DNA of 64,000 nucleotides from Mortierella sp. BCC40632 (GCA_011634665.1 WAEK01000008.1:2101501-2165500), one strand, 5' to 3'; counted from the first letter of the stretch, positions 10,696 to 28,973 are shown. Notes: a model not told the origin generated them from the letters alone. Made by a program: numbers and translations.

Positions 10696-13423
10696 TTACA
10701 CTCCAAGGATCCATGACTTGCCTTGCTCTCCAAATATGTATTCTCGCTTTTTGCCCTTTGAATGCGTCTCGTACTTTGAACCAGTACCGAGACCGGCGAC
10801 CGTGGATGACTTGAGTGCATCAGACAGCAAGGCGGTACGGAAATGCTTCAAGGTCGTGGACCAGTGTTCCTGCACCACTTTTTTGTACATCTGTCGCAAC
10901 CAGACCGAGTCGCTTTGAATCCAGCTTGATGCCATCGCCATGTCTACCGTCCATCGCTCCTTGGGATTGGTTTTCAAAAGTCCCTCTATCAGCCTCTTCG
11001 CCTCGAGGCTGATACCCCTCCACACAGGAGAAGAAAAGCATAGAGTCCTAGATATGAAATTGAAATAGTCAGCCATCGATACCCCAAGCATGGCTCCTTC
11101 GTAGGACTAGATCCAGAACGAATAGTGCCGGCTACTTACTTGTTCCGCGTCTTTTTTCGCATCTCTTCTTCCTCTGCGTCGCCATAGTTGGAGGTGAACG
11201 GGTGAATTCGTGATATGACTACATACAGAGTAACTCCTAGACTCCAGCAATCAGCCGAAAATCCGTAGCCCGAACCCTGTACGTACTTGGCATCAAACAC
11301 CTCGGGTGCCCTAATAAAGCCGATCCAGATGCACGACAAACCGTGGGTTCAATCCTTTGCAGCTCACGCGTGCGTGTCCAGCCACCAAAGTTCCAGTCCT
11401 ACATGTCCCAACAACCCTCCTGGTAGGCGCAAAGGCAAAAGATAAAAACTTACATGTACGCGTAGGTGCCACACATCGTGCTCATGAATAGACTTTCATT
11501 CATTTCTCTTGCCATCCCAAAGTCAGAGAGAATGATGCGGGAGAACTTGGATGCATTTGCCAACAATAAGTTCTCAGGCTTGAGGTCTATTCAGATCCTC
11601 GTTTTTTCCCCCAAAGATAGCTATCCGTTATTGGTGGCGTTCTAGAGAGCTTCTGTTCAGTTTCTCGAACCGAGTTGCGGGGTTCATGATGGAATTACCT
11701 CGATGTGAGATTCTTTTGCTATGAAGGTACTGTTCAAAATAAGGGTGCTGATGTTATCAAAAGATTAAGGTGTTAGAGCTGACCATGAAAGAAAGCGAAT
11801 CGGTAGCAATACCTTCAGTGCCTGGAGGACTTGGTACGCAACAAACTTGGCCTCAATTTCTGTCAATGGCCCATTTACGACAAGATGCTCACAGAGGTCA
11901 CCTCCGAGAAATCTAAGGCAAGAAGAGAGAGAGTTTGTGTGTGAGTGAGAGAGAAGGGGAAAGGCGGGTGGAACCGTACATGCTACATAAAAAAACGCAT
12001 CCTACATCTGCATAAAAATATATCTGTATCGTGTAGTTTTGATGATTCCTACTATGGGAACGATATTCGCCTTGGCATGTCGCAGGTTGTTTCCATAACA
12101 CGAAGGAAGGAAAGTAAGATCTATGTAACATACACTCTCATATCCAAAAACAGCCGACAGAGTAAATGTCTTACATGCTCCATAGACTGCAGAATTGCCT
12201 CTTCCTTCTCCATTGCTGCTCCGCCAGTGTTTTCAGCTTCTCCGGATTCAGCTCTCTCCACAATTTTGACAGCAAGCTGTGTTTTCGTCTTGCGGTGAAT
12301 AGCCACATAAACTTTTGCAAAGGTTCCCCTAGGCCAGCAAAGGTAGATTGGTCAGAAAAGTGGGTAGTCATTTTTGGCTCTCAGTTAGCCACTAGATTCC
12401 GTAGGATGTAGGACCTTACTTTCCAAGGAGCCTTGGTAGAATTTGATAGGTTTTTTCTACGACCTACGGGTGATACGCGCTTTTAGTTTTCCGTACGCTT
12501 TTGGTTAGGCTATGAGCTGAAATGAGTACCCTAGCATTTGCTTACCCCAATTTCGGGGTCACAATGGACCGTTTTTGTAGAAGAAAAATCTTGGAACAAA
12601 AAGGCTGCGCTCCCCATTTCAACGTTTAATATATATTTCGTTAGGCTGGCATACGGCAAAAGTATGTGCCGCAGCATCCTGTCTCCAACGACACCGTTGG
12701 GAGCGGAGCTACATTACCATATTGTTCTCGAATGTGAATGCGGTCGCCGTGAGACAAAACCACCGACTCGCCTTTGCCGATCAGAGTAGAATTCCCTAGA
12801 TGTGATAAAATGACCATTAGACTCATGAGATGCCGATGTTCTTTAACTGGCAGGTGAACGTCATGCTATATCATTGATTGCATTATTCTAATCTCTCTCT
12901 TTTTTTTTTTTTTTTCTTTTCTGGAATGTGTGTGAACTACACTTGGCCCTGGCCAAAAAGCTGAACCAGACAAATGAGAGCATACTTACAATATGTCCCA
13001 TTCGAACTCGTGTCCTATATTTCACATTGATATGAAGAGATGGTGGAGCGAAGAGTAGCTCGTGTGTTCATGAGTAGATCTCTCGTTGGTTTGATAGTAA
13101 ATCTTGCCCACTAAATAAAGCACAATGCACTCTTTACCTCACAGAGAACCAGACCGCTCAAGCTCTGCCGTTTTTTTTTTTTTGGTGGCGGCATGTTAGT
13201 GAATGTTGGTCATTGTTGTTAGCTTCTTTTTCTTTTCCAAGAGAGTGCGAAATGTGAATGAAATCCATGATATCACAAAGAGCACATTATTTTTCTGTGA
13301 ACATACGCAGTATATTCGACAGTGGTGACTTGAAACGGCCTTCCCACTCAGGACCAGGTCACTTTGAAAGGATTACAGAGGAGTAGTGTTGGCAGACGAC
13401 TAAGGTGATACATGACAGACGAC

Positions 13424-13464
<41 letters not shown>

Positions 13465-13960
13465 TTTCTTCTTTGACGTAGATTGTAAAATACCATACCA
13501 TGAAGCATGGCGGCCAACTGTGGTCGGTCGGTCGCGATAGAGGATAAGGCATGCTATTCATGTTTGGACACAAGAACGTAGAATCATTCAATAGCTTTGT
13601 GAGAGGCAACGAAGCTGGGTTCGTCTCCCAAAGCGAAGAAGAAGAAGACGCCACCAAATGTACAAAAAAAAAAAAAAAAAGCTTACTTTGCAAGGTTGCG
13701 TGGTCAACAAGCCAACCACAAACACTACGCCTATTCTCCAGTATGCAACCCTTACCCGTGCCGCCCACCGAAGGTGCGGGCGAAACCGAGGGCAAGGGCT
13801 GGGTCCCTTGAGAGGACTGAGGCTGGCTTGAAGGGAGCAGTGGATCCGACTGAGTCTGAAGCACTGACGGAAAAGGCTGTAGTCGAGACTCCTGTGGGGT
13901 CGAGAGAGACTTGGTTGTGAAGTCTCCTGTGGGAGAGGCTGAGGCAGTTATCGTGTCCAT
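10696..13960 (-). CDS. FHA-domain checkpoint kinase, Chk2/Rad53/Cds1 type
   Basis: DNA-damage and replication-checkpoint serine/threonine kinase. Fourteen exons close in phase to 519 residues: 13687-13960, 13499-13517, 13307-13361, 12990-13014, 12718-12795, 12546-12604, 12420-12463, 12175-12328, 12006-12070, 11813-11912, 11699-11729, 11454-11586, 11140-11310, 10696-11047. The N-terminus (residues about 30-55) has clustered SQ/TQ sites (TQSDPLLPSSQPQSSQGTQ), the usual ATM/ATR target. The FHA domain follows with IGRHASCDLVL, SGKAVSSHHCRIYC and DTSSNGTYW. The kinase shows GKGTFAKVYV, LAVKIVE, SHRDLKPEN, LSDFGMA and CGTYAYMAPE, so all catalytic residues are present. Exon 2 is only 19 bases and encodes the core IGRHAS of the FHA domain. 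Introns carry TTTC and poly-T repeats. Start chosen at MDTITASASP. Confidence 0.92.
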
Positions 13961-15905
13961 GACACGATATTGCCGCCGCGGATATTGTTGAAAAAAAGGA
14001 TTGGTTCTGCGGAAGAAACTAAAATGTATTCTTTGACGACTTCTTTTTACCCAGGGAAAAAGAGAAGGATGTGACAGGGTGTGTGGGACAGGGTACGAAT
14101 ACATGAGAGCATGAGGTCCAGGCACGAGGGGGGAGAAATATGAATGAGACAAGAAAAGCCACAGCACATTCAGCGGATCGGTCACAGGTAGGACACTCAA
14201 AAAAAAAAAGCTAATACCGACTAGGCTGCCATGGTGGCCTCCATAAGGAGAGGAAGGTCAGTAAGGGGCAGCTCCTCACAGTTCAGCCATAGTTCCACTG
14301 TCTCTTCCCTTCACGCAGCCTGATGTATATGCTCAGTGTATTGCACCATTTATTGCACTCTAATCCACTGCATCTCTCATGAACTTGTAGTGTTGTTCCT
14401 TCTATCGATGGACATCCTGGTAGATACTTCCTCGGAGGATTCAGCCTCTGGGCCCCTGTTTGACCATCAGGGTAACTCTATCTCCTTCCCAATGATCCCA
14501 TCTCCGCCTCTAGGTCGGGCGCCAGACGCCCAGTGGTCGGTAAGAGAGAGAGAAAGAGGAGGGAAAGGAAGGAAGGGAGCTGAAAAGGCAGGCTTTACGA
14601 GGAAACCTTGATCTATGCACGTCCATTGGGAGGAAGGTGCCTTTTGGGCGCAAAAAATTGCCAGATTCAAGCAATGGAGTGCCTGCATGGGCCATTTTTT
14701 ACCTGTAATTTGTGCATACACATACACAGGCACAGGCACAAATGGAGGTATGCGTGTGTGTGTTTGTGTATGTGTGTGTGTGTGTGTGACAGCACCAGTC
14801 CCGTTTAGCAGAGCAAATGACCACAATGGGCAGAGTCAATGTCGTGTTGTTTATCTTTGACCACAGCCCTAACTACTTCAATTCTGACAAAGGACTGGAG
14901 TGTTTTCCCCGCCAAGTCGTGCTCTCTCTCTCTCTCTCTCTCTCCGTCTCTCCGTCTCTCTGATCGCACAGCCCGACTTTGCCGCAGCCTGCAGCCCAAA
15001 CAGAGTTACAGCCGCAAATTGCAAAAATACATTTTTTGTTCTGTCCCTGCCTGCTCTCACTGCAAGGTCATCCCAGCGCTCTCTGAGTGCTCTCTGATCC
15101 CATGGGCATTGTCTGCTATGCACAAGGGTCTGCCGTTGCGTTTGCGTGAGGGAGGCTGAGACGCCACTTCCTCTCCCCCTCCCCCTCCTCCTCCTCCTTC
15201 TCTTCCTCCTCCTCCTCCTCCTCCTCTCCCTTTCCCCTTGCTTGTCGGTCGTGAGCCTTTCATAGACTCTTCGCCCGCCGCTCGTACTTTGTTCCCGCCT
15301 GTCCGCACACGCCCTCCGCGGAAGCAGGATTGGGAAAAAAGGATGCTAAATGGATTAAATGACAAGTAGGCCGATTTGTATACCCTCCATGCGTGTGTAT
15401 GTGTGTACTCGTGCGTGGTTTTTTTAAAGTTGGAGAGAAGATTGGGTAGACCCAAGATTGAGTCTAATTGATTCATGGGCGTAGTCTTTGTTCAAGGGGT
15501 GAAAGCAAATGAAAGAGGTTGTTGTACCTTTGCCTTCCCAGAAGGCCGAGGAGAAGTGGATCGGTTCAATACATCCCGGCGATCTACAGGGGCAACAAGG
15601 GATGGCCCATACACCTTCCCTCCCCCTCCCCCTCCACACACACACACACTCATCCTTCTCCTCATACGTGGCAAGTACTCAAAGGTGAACAATGCACTAC
15701 CCGCGTTCACTGGCAAGAACACAATAGCGTTTTCCCATCACCACATGGCGCCATTGCTACACACAGATCGATACTAAGGAGATACCCAAATAGCAGCACA
15801 AGGATTTAGCTTGAGAGAGAGAGAGAAAAGAAATAGAGAAAAAGTGGTCTGGATTGGGTTCATCCAGCCAGTGGATAGATGTTGCGCGGTCAATGTCCTT
15901 CTTGT

Positions 15906-15936
<31 letters not shown>

Positions 15937-16187
15937 GTGGCACCAGAAGGTGTGCGTGGGACAGAGAGAGAGGGCGCGAGAACGATTGTGTGTTGTTCGG
16001 ATCCAGGAAGTGTATGCTCACAAGAGGAATGTGAACAACGTAGGTAAGAGAAAAAGGAACCTTACTATTCTTGTCAAGGATGCAGCTGTCCAGGGTGTGT
16101 GTCGCTGCTGTTCCTGGTCTCGATGCAGAACCCCTACCGCAGGCAGGTCCTGTGGCCTTTGGACAGTCAGAGGAAGAGAAAGAGGGA

Positions 16188-16236
<49 letters not shown>

Positions 16237-16575
16237 CTGCCTATTGTCCAAGCAGGGCAACGGAGGACACTCAGGGGACAGGGATGGAGCAATGAGAAAT
16301 GAAGAGGAGGAAGAGGGGAAGGAGGATTACAGGCGTCAAGATGCATGGAGCACATGGCTCACACATGCTGACACACACGCACACATGGCCTGCAGACTGC
16401 AAGAGGTGCTCATTTATAAAAAGGGAAGCATCATCGCGCGATTGATCCTCCTCCTCCTCCTCCTCCTGCTTCTCTTCACTTTGCTCCCGCAGGCCAATCA
16501 TTGCCTTTTTCTATATCTTTCTCTTTCTCTTTTTCTTTCTCTCTTTCTCTCTCACTCGCTTGCTCTTTTCCCTTT

Positions 16576-16641
<66 letters not shown>

Positions 16642-16726
16642 CTCTCTTTCCTCCTTATTCTCCTTTTCTACTCTCCTCCTCCTCCTCCTCCAGCACACTC
16701 CGTCTCCGCTTCCATCCACCTCCGCC
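13961..16726. other. Divergent intergenic region between two kinase genes
   Basis: A 2.8-kb gap separates the starts of the Chk2-type kinase (minus) and the CaMKK-type kinase (plus). It holds CA/GT and CT tracts (14755-14790, 14920-14960), a GGA/TCC-rich stretch (15165-15235), T-runs near 15909, an (AG)n tract at 16198-16230 and a long (CT)n tract ending about 90 bases before the plus-strand start codon. Reading frames here are repeat-driven and I support no gene. Confidence 0.6.
16578..16638 (+). repeat. (CT)n microsatellite in the CaMKK leader
   Basis: An almost uninterrupted CT dinucleotide run of about 60 bases on the coding strand, followed by a TCC-rich stretch up to the ATG at 16727. 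Its position suggests a pyrimidine-rich core promoter or 5' UTR. Confidence 0.85.
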
Positions 16727-19700
16727 ATGAGCTGCGCGCAATTGGACAACGCTCAAGGCCAAGAACAGGCCGCCACTTCTGTCGTCGATGCTCCAGCTGC
16801 TGCGGCGGTCATGGTCGACAAGGATCCCATGCCGGCCATGGACCACGACCAAGACGAGCACGGCGATCTTGTCCAGAGCCCCACCACTCCAACAGCACTG
16901 TCATACTCATTCCCGCCGACCATTGTCCGGTCGCCACCTCCAACAAGCGAAAATGTCCTCGTGGATTCATTCAGTATTGGATCGACATTGACTTCTAGTT
17001 TTAGCTCTTATGCCTCGGGCACCTCCGACGTCTCTAGTGGCATCGGTGGGACTACACTCTTGTCCAACAATAGCAATTTGGCGGCCACGACCCCAACGCA
17101 TTCCACCACCTCATCCAGACGTAGCTCAGTTCATTCCTCGAGACCGATCGAGGTCAAGGAAACGTTGGACGGAAGTCTTGTCGAGACCAAGGATGGACTC
17201 CTGCAGGTCATGGAATATGTCCTCCTCAAGACAATTGGCCGAGGTGCCTACGGAACCGTCCATCTTGGAGTCAGTGTCAAGGATGGCTCGAGATACGTAT
17301 GTACTTTTTTTTTTTTTTTTTTTGCCGCCATTACCTTTGAACAATGCGGGCTGAAGTGGAAGATACCTGGACCCTAACGTTTCTTTCTTTCTTTCTTTCT
17401 TTCTTTCTTAAAAAAAATAGGCCATCAAAGAGTTTAGCAAGTCCAAGCTCCGCAAGAAGGATCGCGCCAGTCTGTACAGACTAGGACCGCGTGGACGGAG
17501 AATCGGTCGAAGGGGTCCAGAGGCGGCACCGGAGGCTGAATCCGATCCTCTCGAGTTGATCCGTGGAGAGATTGCTGTCCTCAAGAAATTGAACCACAAC
17601 AATATTGTCAAGCTCTTTGAGGTAGTCGATGTCCGAGGCGAGGACTCGATGTACATGGGTATGAAATACAAAGTGACTTTTTTTTTTTTTTTTTTTTTTT
17701 TTCTTGTCTTCGGATTTGCGCATTCGTTCAAAAGGTGGCGCTAGATTTACTGAAACGGCGGAAAAACTCACACACGCGCCTTTCTTCTCTTCTCTTTTAT
17801 CACTTGTTCTTTCTACGGACAGTGTTTGAACTCTGCGAGCGAGGGGTATTGACATCAGTGAGTCTAGGAGAAAAGGCCGGTCCCATCTTTTCGGATGCCG
17901 ATTGCCGTTACGTCTTTCATCAGATGATCCTTGGAATTGAATATTGTAGGCATTTTTTTTTCTTCTCCTTCTTTTTGTATGAAGATAACTGCTGATCTTG
18001 AAAGTATCTATGTTGGCTGTCTCCTAATCCTAATGACAATGCCTTACTCTCTCCACAGTGCACGAACACGAGATTATCCATCGAGATATCAAGCCCGACA
18101 ATTTGCTTCGATCCGCAGATGGCACTCTCAAGATTGTCGACTTTGGTGTCTCCGAGATTTTCAAGGGACATAGTGACCTGACCAAAAAGTCTGCAGGAAG
18201 TCCAGCTTTTATGGCACCCGAATTTTGTCGACCAGATCATGGTGAAGTGTCTGGTAAACCTGCGGATGTGTGGTCCATGGGTGTGACCTTGTACTGTATC
18301 CGATATGGACGCCTCCCTTTTGTGTCTACTATTCTGTATGAGCTGAGCCGGATCATTCGTGAGGAGGACTTTGATATCTCGACAGAGACGGACGAGCAAT
18401 TTGCACATTTGATGCGACGACTCTTGGACAAGGACCCTAATACTCGAATTACGATCGATGAGCTTCGCGTAAGTTGCGCACTAGACTGGGAGAGTCTTGC
18501 TGCTGTTGTTATTGGGAGTTTATCATGTGGTATTGGCATTGAAGATCAAATGTTCTCTTCTTTGATTTTTTTTTTAAAATGTTTATTCCTATTTCATAAT
18601 ATTTCCATGACTTTTAGAACGACCCTTGGGTGACAAACAATGGAAAGGAGCAACTGATTTCCAAGGAGGAGAACATTGAGAATGCAGTTACTGAGGTTAC
18701 AGATGAGGATCTGCGCAAGGCCTTTAGTAGAATCGGACCATTGGCAACTGTGGTACGTTTATTCATCCTTCGATCCGCTTGTTCCCACGAGTCAGGAATT
18801 GATAGAACTCTTGGAACTATTGGCGCTAATGCTTTCACATTGTTTTTCTTCTCTCCCTTGAACAGGTCAAGGCAGTCACCAAGTTCAAAAACTTGATCAA
18901 GAGCTCCTCCAGATCTTCTTCTCGCGACAACAGGGATCGAGTAGCCAGTGATGAGTCCATTGTTGACTCTTCCTCGAGTGCGGATCAAATTAACAAGAGG
19001 GATTCGCTATCGCCTGGAGACGCCTATGTTCTTGGTACGCCTGCAGCAGTTCCAGAATCCTCAGCGACAACCACTACTACCACTACTACCACCACCGTTT
19101 CGGTTGAGGCGCCAGTTCAATACTCCAGCAGCACTGCTGCTACGACCGTTGAAACTACTACCTTGTCATCTGTTCAGGGCCAAACATCTACCCCATCACT
19201 GGATTCTGGTACTCTAGCTGATTCACATCCAACAGTAGAGACTACTCTTCCAACGGCGGCTGTGATTGAGGCTGTACCCACAGAAACTCAAACAGCAGCG
19301 GGATTGAAGGATCTTTTGATTAACATTGATCAATTGCATATGGGAGACGATGGACGCGAGGTGTCAAATGGAGGGCCTCACGATGATGTGGTCTTGGTGA
19401 CCTCGCCCCAACGGTATTATTACAACCGTCAGCAATCCTTTGGTCTCTTTGGTGCTACTCTTCAGCAACAGCAACAGGAGAAGCAGGAAGAGATACAGGT
19501 GTCTTCTGAGATTCTGAACGGTCAGAATGGAGACCATTCCTCTACTGCAGCAATCGAGGTTCAGATTGGTAGCGATGCCACGACAAAGACCACCGCCACC
19601 ACCACGACCAAGACAACAACTACAGCAACAACAACAACGACAACAACAACGACAGCTGCAGCTACTACTGCTTCCACTACTGACAGCGCAAATGACAGTG

Positions 19701-19831
19701 AACATATTGCTGAGGCGGGTCATGAGAGTGGCTCTGAGCCAGCTGGATACCAAGTGTGTGATTTCGACACTGGTTTGTGTTATTGGGTCCCAGCAAAGCC
19801 GGCCACACAAGTCAGTTCCGAGCCAAAGTAG
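16727..19831 (+). CDS. CaMKK-type kinase (Ssp1/Elm1/Sak1 family), AMPK-activating class
   Basis: Upstream kinase of the CaMKK class, whose fungal members phosphorylate the AMPK/Snf1 T-loop and related targets. Exons are 16727-17296, 17421-17658, 17823-17945, 18059-18468, 18618-18752 and 18866-19831, closing to 813 residues. Residues 1-165 are disordered and Ser/Thr-rich. The kinase has IGRGAYGTVHLG, AIKEFSK, then the Arg/Pro/Gly-rich insert specific to CaMKKs (GPRGRRIGRRGPEAAPEAE), then YMVFELCERG, IIHRDIKPDN, VDFGVSE and GSPAFMAPE. After the kinase, NDPWVTNNGKEQL and VKAVTKFKNLIK match the CaMKK C-terminal extension. The last 320 residues are Thr- and Gln-rich low complexity. ATG 16727 starts MSCAQLDNAQ; open frame further upstream is CT-repeat sequence and is rejected. 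Confidence 0.93.
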
Positions 19832-20183
19832 AGGAGGAAAAAGAAAGAAAGAGAAGTTGGTGAATACAGAAGGATCTGTGTACCAAGATGCCTTCTAGAA
19901 ATAAAGTAAAAAAGAATTTTTCTTCTTTTCGCACAGCAACTTGCGTGAGGACATTGAGGACATCGAGACATTATTTCATCATGATGACTAGTATCATGAG
20001 GCGTGTATAAAATTAACCCAAAGTTGCCCGCGTTGTGAGGTATGAAAAAAAAAAAAAAAAAAAAGGGAATTCCTTTTGTGCAGGATTTTTTATATATTTA
20101 TATATTTTTATTATTAGTGCAATGGTTGGCAAGGGAGGGAATAAAATAAATAAATAGTATATCATTCTTCCCCAAGTAAGTGT
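19832..20183. other. Convergent 3' intergenic region
   Basis: Short spacer between the 3' ends of the CaMKK-type gene (plus) and SER33 (minus). It contains a run of about 20 A near 20045 and AT-rich sequence near 20090-20160. It probably carries both polyadenylation regions. No gene seen. Confidence 0.7.
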
Positions 20184-22258
20184 CTAGTACAAGACACGGG
20201 TAACAATGTTGGTGGGAGTTTCCGAAACGCGACGGTAAATATCCTGAATTTGCTCGGGAGTCACATCCGAAATATCGGCCATCAAATAAGCAATCTTGCC
20301 CTTGGAATCCGAAAACTGCTTGTCGACGTTGTGGTCCGCCAAGATGTTGGTGATACGCATCAAGACTCCTGGAACGTTCAAGTGAGTATAGCACAATCGG
20401 ATCGAGTTCTCCTCATCCTTGATCGCTCTCAGGTCAACCTCAGGGAAGTTGACAGCTCCAATCGAGGTACCATAGTTGATGAACTTGATCAATGCCTGGC
20501 TCACCTCAACACCAATCATCTTTTGAGCTTCCTCGGTCGAACCTCCAATGTGAGGGGTCAATAACGTGTTGGGGCAGCCAACGAGCTCCGACTCGAAGAA
20601 CTTGCCGTTAGCAGCAGGCTCCTTGGGGAAAACATCGACGGCGGCACCGCCAATGTGCTGGGAGCGGAGGGCCTTGGCCAGAGCAGAGATCTGGACAATG
20701 GTACCACGGGAGGCATTGATCAAGAATGAACCCTTCTTCATCTTCTTGAGCTCGTGCTCACCAATCATGTTCTTGGTATCCTCAGTCTCGGGGACATGAA
20801 GAGTCACAAAGTCCGAGTTCTCCAGGAGCTCGTCCAGCGAGTTGACCTGTCGGCTTGTACCCAAGGGCATCAATGGGACAACGTCGTGGAAGAGGACGCG
20901 CATACCCATGGACTCTGCGAGGACCGAGAGCTGCGAGCCAATGTGTCCATATCCAACAATACCTAGAAGGCAATAGCCAAGGACAGGGAAGAGAGAGAAT
21001 CTGTGGTGAGTTGGGTGAACAAGAGAGAGAGAAAGAAAAAAGAGAAGAGCAGTCCAGAAAATCCTCCGATTAAGAAACCAGGGCTCGGAAAAAAAAAAAT
21101 GACGAGCCAGGGCCGCTCAGGTGCAGGAGGGTGGCTCGGTTGCAGACAGAATAGAGAGTGAGTGGGAGAGAGAGCAGTCCTTTCTTCTTTCTCTCCCTGA
21201 AGAGGAGTCCGGCAGGTTGCATGCGCTAACCCCCCAGAACAGTCCAAGCCGAGAGCTGTCAGGGTCGAAGCTGCATCCGGTTCATTCTCTATTCTGGCCG
21301 CCATGAACCCAAAATGGACCATCCATGCGATAGAATCCGATGTGAACAAAGAAGGAAGGAGGAAAAGAGGGACGAGCGCACAATGGGAAGAAGGAAAACA
21401 ACAAGCGAGAGGATAATACGGGCCTCGATCTCAGATGGCGAGTTTGTTGCTTCTATCGGATTTCGTATCCCGACGACATTTGTCATGACTCGATGACTCG
21501 ATCTCTCACTCTCACTCTCGCTCTCACTCTCGGTTTTCGTCTCTCCCCGCCCCTCCTCCTCCTCCTCCTCTTCGACATTTTCAGATAGCGTTTTTCTCTT
21601 TGGCTCCGTCCGCTCTTTTCATTTGTCCCTCATTCGTCTTGGACCCCTCCTTCGATAGGAGGACAAAAGGAGGAGTCGAGATGGATCGATAAATAGGGAA
21701 AAAACTGGAGAAGAGCTGATATGTCGTCTAGTGGGGAAAAAAACAACATTACCGCATCTCCACACACACACACACACACACACACAACATACACAACGCA
21801 CACAAACATGCACACACACCCCAGGATTAGACTTACCAAGCGTCTTGCCACGAATCTCAAAGCAGTTGGCAGAGACCTTGGACCAGATACCCTGGTGCAT
21901 CTCGTTGTTTCTGTCACCGAGCTGTCTGGACAACAAGACAATCTCAGCAATCACCAACTCGGCCACAGATCGCGAGTTGGAGAAGGGTGAGTTGAAGACG
22001 GCAATACCCTTGGAGGCAGCACATTCAAGATCGACCTGGTTGGTACCAATGCAGAAGCATCCGATCACACCCAACTTCTCGGCCGCATCCAGTACACGCT
22101 TTGTCAACTTGGTCTTGGATCGGATACCAATGCAGTGGATATCCCGGATCTTTTCGATCAACTCGTCCTCGGGCAAGGCCTTTGCAAATGTCTCGACCTG
22201 GAAGTATATCGTTATTAATATTATTGTTATTGTTGTTGTTTTTAATTGAAGAGGTATG

Positions 22259-22289
<31 letters not shown>

Positions 22290-22647
22290 GTGAGTATTGT
22301 TGGATAAGGTAGAGGCATGAGTCACCAAAAGGATCCCTTTGGGATCTTATCGGTCAGACCATCGTGCCCGATATCGATCCATTCCAGAACAAACTTGCAC
22401 CATCCGTAGATGGGGAAAGAAAAGAAAAAGAAAGATAAAGATAAAAAAAAAAAAAAATATTAATAATGTAAATAGACTTTACCTGGTAACCCTGTGCCCT
22501 GAGCGACTCAACGGCAGCCGTGTTGATGTTCTCGAGCAAAAGGATCTTGATGTTGGCTGTGTTGAAGGGACGCAAGACCTTGGCTTTGGTCGAGCCTCCA
22601 AAGGAACCCTGGCGTTCGCGGCGGACGGAAGGAGCTTCGGACGACAT
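20184..22647 (-). CDS. SER33: D-3-phosphoglycerate dehydrogenase (Ser3/Ser33)
   Basis: Oxidises 3-phosphoglycerate to 3-phosphohydroxypyruvate with NAD, the first step of serine synthesis in the cytosol. Exons are 22483-22647, 21837-22197 and 20184-20962, closing to 434 residues. The N-terminal substrate domain has CIGTNQVDL and FNSPFSNSRSVAELV. The nucleotide-binding domain has IVGYGHIGSQLS, then LINASRGTIV with the catalytic Arg, VDVFPKEP, and LTPHIGGSTEEAQ with the catalytic His. An ACT regulatory domain ends the protein (HLNVPGVLMRITNILADHNV), as in feedback-controlled enzymes. Intron 2 splits the Rossmann fold right before the GxGxxG loop and contains a (CA)n repeat. The coding-strand leader is CT-rich. 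Confidence 0.96.
21761..21812. repeat. (CA)n repeat in SER33 intron 2
   Basis: CA-rich tract of about 50 bases on the plus strand, close to the donor side of the intron on the minus strand. Confidence 0.8.
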
Positions 22648-23943
22648 TGGTAGAGAGATAGAGTGGGTGAGTGAGAGAGAAGAGGATGTGTGTAATGTGT
22701 GGGTGAGGGAGAAAGGTGTCTGTGTTGTGCTACGAGAGAGAGGGAGAGAGTGAAAGAGAAGGCTGTGCGATGAGACGATGGAGGACTAATGCAGATGGAG
22801 AATGCTGGAGATGCGGGGATGAATGAGAAAGAGAAGAGAAGAAAGAGAGAGAGAGAGAGAAAAAGAGAGAGAAAAAATATATCCAAATTTTGGGGACTGA
22901 AGAACGCACTGCTGAAATGACTGTGCCCACTTCTACCGTATCACTTCCCACATGCTGAGACCTGCTCTAAAGCTTAAGGAGCTCTCTCACTCTCTCTTCT
23001 CTCTTCTCTCTTTCTCTCTTTCTCTCTCTCAGTCTCTCTCTCTCCCACATACACAGACTACATATTAATGCTATTTTGCCACCAAGAACAATAAAAAGAC
23101 ACGTACTTTTCGATTATCTAATGGAGACTGACGCATCCTCAGCTTCAAGAATACGATCTGTCCAACAAAGAGGAACCAATGGCAACAAAAGTAGTTATCC
23201 CTTGGATAGACCTAGTAGGGATGAGGTCCACTTAGCCAAGTGCTCCTCTACCCATTCGTAAATAGTATGAGATTTATCAAAGTTTGATCTACAAAGGACC
23301 ATTCCTTCAGATAGGTTTAATACGAACGACAATCCATCGCAGATAAAACTCTTGATTCAATTAGAAGAGGAGAAGGGAGTTATGTGGCAAAGACGTTCTT
23401 TGTCATTTTGGTGTGTGTAGAGAGGAATGGTCGGAATTAAAGAGTGTCTCCCTTGGCTACTGCAGTAGAACCAGTGCTGTTTGCTTGTACCTTGAAACAT
23501 ACGATTGCCACTTAGGTAATACTCAATACTTACTTTGGTATGTGAAAAACTTGTCGACTGTCTACAGCAATTCCTCTCAGGCATGATGGCCATTGACAAG
23601 ATGGTGCAAATCCTTGTCCTACCTTCTGCTTTGGTTTTTGCAAGGGTGCGCATCCTAGCAGCTACCGGCCGTCATCAAGTACTCGTCAGGAGCTTTCAGA
23701 GATACCTGGCTGGATGAGGTGAACGCCACGCACCCACAGTACGCGTGCCATGTCTATCGAGTTATCCCAATCATTCGATAAACTACAGTATACGCTGTGA
23801 GCTCTTGGGATAGGATCGACTGAGGAAGATGAAGGTGCCTGACAATTTATGAGTGCTGGAAAAAAATGGCCATTCACTCAAATGAGAGGAGAAGACACAA
23901 GACACCCAGTAATTTATCACAGTTTTATTTAGACCTATTTTGC
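22648..23943. other. Intergenic, SER33 promoter and unassigned sequence
   Basis: The first 230 bases are GA-rich on the plus strand (CT-rich leader of SER33 on its coding strand), followed by a CT tract at 22985-23045. The interval 23060-23900 has more balanced composition. A 98-residue minus frame (23357-23653) starting MRTLAKTKAEG exists, but nothing in it identifies a family. I cannot support a gene, though a small lineage-specific one is possible. Confidence 0.5.

Positions 23944-28973
<5,030 letters not shown>

Noticed and set aside
15854..16726. N-terminal extension of the CaMKK-type kinase in an open frame
   Set aside because: The extension is encoded by T-runs and (CT)n repeats. The ATG at 16727 starts the first normal protein sequence.
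23357..23653. 98-residue minus-strand frame between SER33 and DUS2
   Set aside because: No motif or splice structure, and it is not distinguishable from chance.
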